Assembly (NCBI GenBank): GCA_021735285.1
Contig: JAIPHI010000152.1
Location: 1-6,424, forward strand
Reading direction: 5' to 3'
DNA: 6,424 bases
From: Fidelibacterota bacterium
GTDB lineage: Bacteria > Fidelibacterota > UBA2242 > JAFGTP01
The notes below the pieces were generated by a model that saw only the letters and a list, made by a program, of their open reading frames with translations, searched no databases and was not told where the DNA came from. Of the stretch, positions 1 to 5,186 are shown piece by piece; position 1 is the stretch's first letter, and each line of letters opens with the position of its first letter. A program made the translations under genes and the position numbers.

Positions 1-265
1 TAAGTTATTGCAATTTGAAATCTGATAGATCAAAAGTGATTTCATATTATCTAATTACAAGCTTGAATATGTATCCTATTACCATTAACCGTAATTATAA
101 TAAATCTAAGAAAGCCGATTTTAGCAGGATAAGAGCTTATATATAATATACTGATAATACCAACTGTGCTGCAACGCGACCTTGCGATGGGTTTTTTACA
201 AGACCTATAAAGTTCATTTGTTACATCCCAATTTTTAGAATAGAGCTATTCACCTATTAGCCGGA
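1..265. other. Gene-free flank downstream of the SNF2 gene
   Basis: This AT-rich stretch follows the stop codon of the minus-strand SNF2 gene. I see no supported gene on either strand. A frame open from base 3 to a TAA at 144-146 (47 codons) enters from the window edge, but its composition resembles no family and it has no visible start. A perfect TATAAT lies at 142-147 without a good -35 partner. A short palindrome (GAATAG/CTATTC, 238-251) lies 15 bases past the SNF2 stop, but on the transcribed strand it is not followed by a T run, so it is a poor intrinsic terminator. No convincing terminator for the SNF2 gene was found. Confidence 0.6.
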
Positions 266-3200
266 TCAAACACCTTTAGACAATGTAACGATCTCTTCTA
301 GTTCTTGATTGGATAATTCTGTGATCCACTTTTCACCTGATTTGACAGTTAAATCTGCCAGTTCTTTTTTATCAATTAACATCTTATTTATTTTTTCTTC
401 GAAGGTTCCCTCCGTGATAAAGCGGTGGACGTTTACGTTTTTATTTTGACCAATTCTGTAGGCCCGATCCGTAGCCTGTTTCTCCACAGCCGGATTCCAC
501 CATAGATCATAATGAATTACATGACTGGCGGCTGTTAAATTTAATCCCGTTCCCCCCGCCTTTAATGAAAGTAAAAAAACCTTGTTCTCTCTATTATTTT
601 GAAAACCATCAATCATTCCCTGTCTTTTTTTCTGGGGTACACCTCCATGTAAGAAGAGAGGGCTAGCATTGAACTCCTTATTTATCATTTTCAGCAATAA
701 ATTACCCATTTGAGTATATTGGGTAAAGATTAAGCATTTTTCCTGCGCAGCAAAAATATCTTCTAACAATTGCTGCAACATCAATGTTTTTCCCGAATCT
801 TTGATATTGGCTTTACCATTTTTTAAATAATTTGCAGGATGATTACAGACCTGTTTGAGACCAGTGATCAATTTAAATATCAAACCCTTTCTTTGAATTG
901 AGCCATCCTCTTTCATATCATTCATAATACTATCAATAATATTCTGGTAAATCGCAGCCTGCTTATCTGTTAAAGAACAATATTGATCGGTTTCAATTTT
1001 TTCTGGCAAATCTTTAATAATAGATTTGTCTGTCTTCAATCTTCGCAAGATAAAGGGGGCCGTAATTTTTTGAAAATCCCGAATCCGCCGTCGATTCCGC
1101 TCTCTTTCGATTGGAATAGCAAATTTACGCTTGAATTGTGTTTTGCCTCCCAATAGATCCTTATTTACAAAATCCATAATACTCCAATATTCCATAATGC
1201 TATTTTCCACAGGAGTACCGGTCATCGCTATTTTCATTTTAGCCTGAAGACTTTTTACTGCTTTAGTTTGCTGAGTACTGGTATTCTTTATATTCTGCGC
1301 TTCATCAATAATTACAACAGTCCAATCTATTTTTGACAATTGATCTATATCATTTCTTACGATTCCATAGCTCGTGATTATTGTATCACTCTTTTTTTCT
1401 ATTTCTCTATCTGCTCCATGATAAATACTATAATCCAGAGTTGGAGCAAATTTGTCAATTTCGTGCGCCCAATTAGAAATCAGGGTTGTAGGTACAATGA
1501 TCAAAGCCGGTTGCTTTATTTTATCTTCTGCTTTCAATTTTAACAAAAGAGTGATAACCTGGATCGTCTTACCCAATCCCATATCGTCAGCCAAAATGGC
1601 TCCCATTCCAATTTGCAGATTGTGGTGTAACCAGTAAAAACCACGGGTTTGATACTCGCGCAACTGCGCATTGAGATTCTTAGGAACCTCAACTTTCTCT
1701 ACTTCTAATAAATTTTGAAAAATCTGTTGGGATTTATCATCCTTACTAACATTCACTTCATCAAACTTACCACTGGTTCCTAAACGCAACATATCCGTGG
1801 CAGACATTTCAGGCAAATCCTGATCCAGCTTGCGCTTGATTTTCTCTATTTCTTTGGGATCAAGAAACACATATGAATCTTTTAACTTTACCAGACCGGT
1901 ATAATTATCAACTAGTTTATAAAATTCTTCCCGGGAATATTCTCTATCACCAATAGCAACAGTCCATTCAAATTCCAAAAGCCGCTTAAGATTCAGATAA
2001 GAATTAATATTTTGCTTTTTTCTTTTAGCCTTCATATCGAGATTTAATTCAGGCGCCAATTTTTTGTCAAGAACTTTGGGAATAATGGATTTCACACCCA
2101 GAATTTTTAGAAGCGGTAAAGAATTAAACCAAAAATCAACAAATTCATCCGCATCTAGCTCAATTTTTTCTTCTCCTTTAAATGCTAAAAATTCATTTAC
2201 AACCGAGAGATATTCGGATAAAACACCCAAATTTTTGAGCAGGATAAAAAACTTATCATTATAACCATATTTCTCAACCAACTCGGAAAAACTGTAATAG
2301 TGGAGGTCTTCATCCTGTTTATCAAGGAATAATAAATTGAAATAGAATCTATCTACAGTCCCTGTTTCCTCTATCTTGATAACCGGGACAAGAGTACTAT
2401 TTCTGATTGCAAAACGATGGAACCAGCGATCGATTGCTTCCGGGACTTCTTCTTCTGAGAAATAGATGGTGTTATATACATAAGTTTTGAAAAAGAACTT
2501 ATATAGCGCTTTGCCTTTTAAGCGTGATTTGAGGGCGAATTCATAATAAATTTCTGCAAAATAATCGACAACAAAATGGAATATTGTAACCAGCATCTCA
2601 GTTTTTTTGACAGCAATCTCTTCTTCATTAATCTTGAGAGTCACCAGCCCATCGGGTAAAAAATAGGCAATTGTATTGAATATTTTATCCACCTCAGCAT
2701 TGAAAAGAGCCGGTTTCCAGCGCAAATTATAAATTTCATCAGTATTTTGAATGACCTGTGCAATAAAGGCACCCTTCTTAATCAATTGTAAAGAGAAAGT
2801 AATCGCGAACCAAACCGCAACCATTGAATTTTTTAGATTATCAAGCTCTTCGAAATCTATATATTTTACATACTCCAAAAACTTAGCAAGCGGTATTACA
2901 ACTCTCTTGCGTTGATAATATCCGGAAAACACCATTTTATTATCCCGGTCACTATAGATTTTGGCGATCACCAGCTTATTTAGATCAATATTCGGTTCTT
3001 TAGGATTGTTGCAATAGAATTTTTTTACCTGAGATTTACTTCTGCTATAAAATTTTTTCAAAAATCTTTTAAAATTCCTCTCTGTATCAAACACCGGTTG
3101 ATCCGGCAAAATATTTAAAATATCCTGGCGCAGATCCGGAATTTCAGAAAGATCAACATTATATAAATAGGAAAAATCAGGACCTTCCTCCACATCAAAA

Positions 3201-3802
3201 TCTAAATTTGGTCCCTTGCCTGGAAAAATATCATCCCAGCTTCTTATCCTGCTACTTTTTTCTTGAACTCTTTGATTTACTTTTGCCGCCTCTGTATTTT
3301 GCAAGGCTTGTTCAATATCCAGGCCTTTCAATTTAAATACCAAGAACGGATCTTTGTCTATTCTATTTGCTATCAAATAGATCACTGCGGCTATATGTTT
3401 ACAGGGATTAGCCCAATCCGGACAGGAACAATTCGTATCAATAGATTGCCAGCTATCGGGAAATAGTTGAATCTCCTTTTCCATTAATTTATCATATAAA
3501 ATAGGAGGCAATTCTCCAGCCAGCATACGTGACACAAAATAAGGATTAGATAGGATCACTTTTTTGATTTTGTTTTCTTCCTTGGTAGTGAAGGTAGGAA
3601 TCTCTACTACAATTCGATATGGAGTGGAGAGTCGCCCTTTCACTTTGGCTTTTATAATATTTTGATTGATCCTGACAGATTTCACTGCTCCCTTCCGGGC
3701 ATAACTCCGGCCTCTCGGCAGGCGATTGGAATGATCAATATCTTTTAAAGCATTCAGCCAGGTCTTTCCCCACCATGTGCTACCAAATTTAGAGTAAGCC
3801 AT
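266..3802 (-). CDS. SWIM zinc-finger / SNF2-family ATPase (DEAQ helicase-like), YwqB-YwqA type fusion
   Basis: Complete 1178-residue protein, predicted to be a cytoplasmic ATP-driven double-stranded DNA translocase of the Swi2/Snf2 superfamily. Residues 1-115 carry the YSKFGSTWWGKTW opening usual in bacterial SWIM proteins. The SWIM zinc ligands follow: C125, C127, C134, H136 (CxC-x6-CxH). Residues about 240-600 are a lysine- and aromatic-rich helicase-associated region with no motif I recognise. Residues about 605-680 (EFEWTVAIGD, LDPKEIEKI) match the DUF3670-type SNF2-associated domain. ATPase core: REYQ at 715-718, Walker A DDMGLGKT 739-746, VPTTLISNW 770-778, DEAQ 833-836, TGTPVENS 861-868, LRRLKTD 919-925, LIFTQYT 1024-1030, LKAGGTGLNLT 1080-1090 and QATDRAYRIGQ 1109-1119. 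All key residues are present, so it should be active. In Bacillus the SWIM and SNF2 parts are separate neighbouring genes (ywqB, ywqA); here they are one chain. The start is firm: an in-frame TAG lies one codon upstream of the ATG. The family is compared with RapA, but the cellular role is not established. Confidence 0.97.
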   Translation of the reverse strand: MAYSKFGSTWWGKTWLNALKDIDHSNRLPRGRSYARKGAVKSVRINQNIIKAKVKGRLSTPYRIVVEIPTFTTKEENKIKKVILSNPYFVSRMLAGELPPILYDKLMEKEIQLFPDSWQSIDTNCSCPDWANPCKHIAAVIYLIANRIDKDPFLVFKLKGLDIEQALQNTEAAKVNQRVQEKSSRIRSWDDIFPGKGPNLDFDVEEGPDFSYLYNVDLSEIPDLRQDILNILPDQPVFDTERNFKRFLKKFYSRSKSQVKKFYCNNPKEPNIDLNKLVIAKIYSDRDNKMVFSGYYQRKRVVIPLAKFLEYVKYIDFEELDNLKNSMVAVWFAITFSLQLIKKGAFIAQVIQNTDEIYNLRWKPALFNAEVDKIFNTIAYFLPDGLVTLKINEEEIAVKKTEMLVTIFHFVVDYFAEIYYEFALKSRLKGKALYKFFFKTYVYNTIYFSEEEVPEAIDRWFHRFAIRNSTLVPVIKIEETGTVDRFYFNLLFLDKQDEDLHYYSFSELVEKYGYNDKFFILLKNLGVLSEYLSVVNEFLAFKGEEKIELDADEFVDFWFNSLPLLKILGVKSIIPKVLDKKLAPELNLDMKAKRKKQNINSYLNLKRLLEFEWTVAIGDREYSREEFYKLVDNYTGLVKLKDSYVFLDPKEIEKIKRKLDQDLPEMSATDMLRLGTSGKFDEVNVSKDDKSQQIFQNLLEVEKVEVPKNLNAQLREYQTRGFYWLHHNLQIGMGAILADDMGLGKTIQVITLLLKLKAEDKIKQPALIIVPTTLISNWAHEIDKFAPTLDYSIYHGADREIEKKSDTIITSYGIVRNDIDQLSKIDWTVVIIDEAQNIKNTSTQQTKAVKSLQAKMKIAMTGTPVENSIMEYWSIMDFVNKDLLGGKTQFKRKFAIPIERERNRRRIRDFQKITAPFILRRLKTDKSIIKDLPEKIETDQYCSLTDKQAAIYQNIIDSIMNDMKEDGSIQRKGLIFKLITGLKQVCNHPANYLKNGKANIKDSGKTLMLQQLLEDIFAAQEKCLIFTQYTQMGNLLLKMINKEFNASPLFLHGGVPQKKRQGMIDGFQNNRENKVFLLSLKAGGTGLNLTAASHVIHYDLWWNPAVEKQATDRAYRIGQNKNVNVHRFITEGTFEEKINKMLIDKKELADLTVKSGEKWITELSNQELEEIVTLSKGV

Positions 3803-3810
3803 TCGCTAAT

Positions 3811-3815
3811 CTCAC
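3811..3815 (-). promoter_or_regulatory. Ribosome binding site of the SNF2 gene
   Basis: On the minus strand GTGAG lies 8 bases before the ATG at 3802, a usable but weak Shine-Dalgarno at normal spacing. It supports the ATG already fixed by the in-frame TAG at 3806-3808. Confidence 0.5.
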
Positions 3816-3940
3816 TTTTTTACATTCAGCCGGTAATATATCCTGTTCAGTAATAAAATGAAATCTATTATTACAAAAAATTTTAAAAATCCCGGAAAGC
3901 AAAATTGTTCAAGTGATAGTGTAATATATAGCGATTTTCA

Positions 3941-3956
3941 TATAAGTTGTCTTATA
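3941..3956. repeat. Short perfect hairpin TATAAG-TTGT-CTTATA
   Basis: Six-base-pair stem with a TTGT loop, about 140 bases upstream of the SNF2 start codon. It could be an operator-like dyad or chance in AT-rich DNA. No T run follows it on either strand, so it is not a terminator. Confidence 0.35.
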
Positions 3957-4000
3957 AAATAGAAGATATAATTTATCATAAATACTATTTAAATCTATTT

Positions 4001-4031
4001 TTCCCTTCAGCCTATTGAAGGCTTCAGGGAA
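4001..4031. repeat. Imperfect 31-base hairpin with CAGCCT/AAGGCTTC core
   Basis: The outer stem is TTCCCT (4001-4006) paired with AGGGAA (4026-4031). A two-by-two TC/TC internal mismatch follows, then an inner stem AGCCT (4009-4013) paired with AGGCT (4019-4023) around the loop ATTGA. That makes eleven base pairs with a symmetric interruption. The inner core recurs at 4965-4981, which suggests a small dispersed palindrome family rather than a terminator: no U run follows on either strand. Confidence 0.6.
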
Positions 4032-4172
4032 ATCCACAACTAAGGATAGTTATGCTACATCAGACAAAACTTTTGCAAATCGCTATAGTAGCAAAGTAGT
4101 CGAGTAGAAAAGTCCTAAAAGATTATTCTATGCTTTAAATCTCTTAGAATCAGCCAATAGACTAAAATTTGG

Positions 4173-4271
4173 ATGTTATTAACTGATATTTCGGAGTTAT
4201 TAGCTTCTCGAGAATTACTGCTTGAAATATTTAAAAAAGGTTCACTACGATTTATTATGATTTTTAGCTAG
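4173..4271 (+). pseudogene. Possible 32-residue coding remnant (unrecognised; faint ABC-2 permease likeness)
   Basis: An ATG-started frame of 32 codons ends at TAG 4269-4271; an in-frame TAG lies at 4158-4160. It has no Shine-Dalgarno. The segment SELLASRELLLEIFKK (residues 7-22) looks protein-like. From memory it resembles the stretch before the first membrane helix of polysaccharide ABC-2 exporters, where a 'RELL...RDLKVRY' pattern is common. No continuation of such a gene is seen in the other frames downstream. This is as likely chance as a remnant. Confidence 0.15.
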
Positions 4272-4442
4272 ACTTGAGATATAATGCATCAATAAAGTAT
4301 TTTATTAAATATTAATAAGCTTTGTTAATTTGGGAATAGCATCGATCATTATAGCAGCAATAAAGTTAAGGATATGAGAACTTGTAAAAAACATATCAAA
4401 TATATTTTTTATCTATTAAATATATGAATATATTGAGAATAG

Positions 4443-4462
4443 CGCCACACTTCAGTGTGGTG
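4443..4462. repeat. Hairpin 1 of the palindrome block (apex CTTCAG)
   Basis: CCACACT (4445-4451) pairs with AGTGTGG (4454-4460) around a two-base TC centre, extended outward by a G-T wobble and a C-G pair. It is the outer hairpin of the left arm and the mirror partner of the one at 4666-4685. Confidence 0.8.
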
Positions 4463-4486
4463 TATAAAGACAAACAACAAATAAAA

Positions 4487-4506
4487 GAGTATGCTTTAGC
4501 ATACTT
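4487..4506. repeat. Hairpin 2 of the palindrome block (apex CTTTAG)
   Basis: AGTATGCT (4488-4495) pairs perfectly with AGCATACT (4498-4505) around TT, with one more G-T wobble outside. It is the inner hairpin of the left arm and the mirror partner of 4623-4640. Confidence 0.8.
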
Positions 4507-4622
4507 CCCAAACTTATGCCCTCCACCTTCTTCCAAGATCGCAATCTAATCATTGTTCATATCCCATAAGCCCGTAATTCACTTTGTCGATTTCTCGGAT
4601 GTAAGGGTGGAATATTGCGGGA

Positions 4623-4640
4623 AGCCTACTAAAGTAGGCT
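4623..4640. repeat. Hairpin 3 of the palindrome block (apex CTAAAG)
   Basis: AGCCTACT (4623-4630) pairs perfectly with AGTAGGCT (4633-4640) around AA. It is the inner hairpin of the right arm. Its stem sequence differs from hairpin 2, yet both are fully paired. Confidence 0.8.
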
Positions 4641-4665
4641 AAATGTATTTGTCTGAATTCTATAA

Positions 4666-4685
4666 CCCCATACTAAAGTATGGGG
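4666..4685. repeat. Hairpin 4 of the palindrome block (apex CTAAAG)
   Basis: CCCCATACT (4666-4674) pairs perfectly with AGTATGGGG (4677-4685) around AA, the longest perfect stem of the set at nine pairs. It is the outer hairpin of the right arm. The GCTAAT just after it corresponds to the complement of ATAGC at 4439-4443 in the left arm. Confidence 0.85.
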
Positions 4686-4725
4686 CTAATCTCTTAAAAA
4701 ACATTGGGAATAATGAAAATAGTCC

Positions 4726-4740
4726 CAGGCTAAAGCTCTG
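4726..4740. repeat. Hairpin 5, bulged copy outside the inverted repeat (apex CTAAAG)
   Basis: CAG (4726-4728) pairs with CTG (4738-4740) and GCT (4729-4731) pairs with AGC (4734-4736) around AA, leaving T4737 as a one-base bulge. The apex and orientation match hairpins 3 and 4. A single-base loss from the left arm would produce this bulge. It has no mirror partner at the equivalent place on the left. Confidence 0.6.
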
Positions 4741-4964
4741 ATTCGATGCCAATCTAATAAACTTTTTAGGTTATATAAACTAGAGTGGTTTTTGCAAGAA
4801 GTGATTTCTTAACAGTATGTTTGTTTTAAATATTATCAATCATAATAAATCTTAGAGAGCCATATTTTTCTTGAAAAAGTCATAGTAATCAAGACGATAC
4901 AATTTTCCTTTCTCCATTTTCCGGTTTTCAGTTTCCAGGGATATATTTGCTACAGTAGATTTAC
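4741..4964. other. Intergenic stretch between the palindrome block and the next hairpin
   Basis: AT-rich sequence with no supported gene on the plus strand. The only thing of note is the right-hand part of a short minus-strand open frame (4852-4971), described separately. Confidence 0.5.
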
Positions 4965-4971
4965 TCAGCCT
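4852..4971 (-). pseudogene. Possible 39-residue minus-strand coding remnant, unrecognised
   Basis: Open from just after a TAA at 4972-4974 to a TAA at 4852-4854. The reading is hydrophilic and protein-like (SKSTVANISLETENRK, then KLYRLDYYDFFKK). An internal ATG at 4917 would give 21 residues, with no Shine-Dalgarno. I recognise no family. The upstream stop falls inside the hairpin at 4965-4981, so a palindrome inserted into an older gene could have created it. Chance is at least as likely. Confidence 0.12.
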
Positions 4972-4981
4972 TTAAGGCTTC
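4965..4981. repeat. Second copy of the CAGCCT/AAGGCTTC hairpin core
   Basis: AGCCTT (4967-4972) mirrors AAGGCT (4974-4979) around a single T. TCAGCCT at the left and AAGGCTTC at the right repeat the inner core of the hairpin at 4001-4031; the outer stem of that copy is absent. The word CTTCCTGAA at 4978-4986 recurs at 4997-5005, a 9-base direct repeat with a 19-base period. Confidence 0.5.
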
Positions 4982-5011
4982 CTGAATCTAAAACAACTTC
5001 CTGAAAAAAGA

Positions 5012-5041
5012 CCTACGGAACATGTAGGACAGTTGTTCTAC
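5012..5041. repeat. Three-armed alternating palindrome (CCTAC / GTAGG / TTCTAC)
   Basis: CCTAC (5012-5016) can pair with GTAGG (5024-5028) around a seven-base loop. The same GTAGG begins an 18-base near-palindrome, 5024-5041 (GTAGGACAGTTGTTCTAC), in which all pairs hold if G-T wobbles are allowed. The two folds compete for the middle arm. No U run follows, so it is not a simple terminator. It lies about 145 bases before the Omp85 start, so it is transcribed with that gene only if the promoter is upstream of it. Confidence 0.5.
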
Positions 5042-5125
5042 GTATTTTATATTATTATCTAGTAAAAATCCCAAATCATAAGAATTAAACCTTATTCAAT
5101 TAATTTATTTATCTCTTCCCAAAAA

Positions 5126-5166
5126 TTGCATTAGCAATAATTATCCAATAATTTAAATGATAAAAT
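5126..5166 (+). promoter_or_regulatory. Candidate promoter region of the Omp85 gene
   Basis: Two weak options. TTGCAT (5126-5131) with TAATTT (5149-5154) has a 17-base spacer, but the -10 matches only three of six. An extended -10 TGATAAAAT (5158-5166) is a better -10 but would start transcription almost on top of the Shine-Dalgarno. A small dyad ATTGC-ATTA-GCAAT (5125-5138) overlaps the first option. In DNA this AT-rich such matches are common by chance. Confidence 0.2.
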
Positions 5167-5174
5167 TCGATTAG

Positions 5175-5180
5175 AGAAGG
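5175..5180 (+). promoter_or_regulatory. Ribosome binding site of the Omp85 gene
   Basis: AGAAGG lies six bases before the ATG at 5187, a good Shine-Dalgarno at normal spacing. Together with the in-frame TAA at 5184-5186 and the signal peptide that follows, it fixes the start. Confidence 0.75.
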
Positions 5181-5186
5181 CGGTAA

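Larger units (their letters stand above)
3816..4434. other. AT-rich intergenic stretch upstream of the SNF2 gene
   Basis: About 620 bases with no convincing gene. It must contain the SNF2 promoter, read leftward, but AT-rich DNA gives many weak matches and I could not single one out. It holds two hairpins (3941-3956, 4001-4031), an 11-base inverted repeat (3927-3937 with 4077-4087) and a possible coding remnant (4173-4271). The part from about 4388 to 4434 is almost pure A and T and directly abuts the palindrome block that begins at 4435. Confidence 0.6.
4435..4693. repeat. 259-base inverted repeat carrying four CTNNAG hairpins (REP/BIME-like)
   Basis: The left arm (4435-4509), reversed and complemented, aligns with the right arm (4619-4693) without gaps. 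By hand count 46 of 75 positions match. The best-kept parts are the ends (GGGAAG at the inner edge, GCT-A-TCTC at the outer edge) and the CTNNAG apexes. The hairpin centres are mirror-symmetric about the midpoint (4452.5 with 4675.5, 4496.5 with 4631.5), and each arm has its two hairpins 44 bases apart. A spacer word TATTTGT (4646-4652) recurs in the left arm one base out of register (4477-4483). Similarity seems to fade inward with gaps, for example TCCACC 4522-4527 against GGGTGGA near 4605-4611. No transposase or RAYT gene is in the window. The layout matches a bacterial interspersed mosaic element made of two inverted REP-pair units; a relic of a non-autonomous element is the alternative. 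Confidence 0.75.

Noticed and set aside
3..146. 47-codon plus-strand frame entering from the window edge
   Set aside because: It could be the tail of an upstream gene, but the residues show no recognisable motif and the length is within chance for the base composition.
171..197. GCAA/TTGC stem followed by a T run as a plus-strand terminator
   Set aside because: Only four pairs, several bases between stem and T run, and no plus-strand gene ends there.
238..251. Palindrome GAATAG-AG-CTATTC as terminator of the SNF2 gene
   Set aside because: Short stem, two-base centre and no U run on the transcribed strand.
1340..1637. Plus-strand open frames of 61-67 codons inside the SNF2 gene
   Set aside because: They lie antisense to strongly conserved ATPase motifs, have no family likeness or Shine-Dalgarno, and are shadows of the real gene. 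The same applies to 2064-2264 and 3263-3466.
3858..3962. 34-residue plus-strand frame starting MKSIITKNFK
   Set aside because: No Shine-Dalgarno, no family likeness, and it overlaps the likely promoter side of the SNF2 gene.
4115..4147. Inverted repeat CTAAAAGAT / ATCTCTTAG
   Set aside because: Eight of nine pairs across a 15-base loop in AT-rich DNA is weak and unrelated to the other hairpins.
4443..4740. CRISPR array
   Set aside because: The repeated units are palindromes with different stems, not near-identical direct repeats with uniform spacers, and no cas gene is present.
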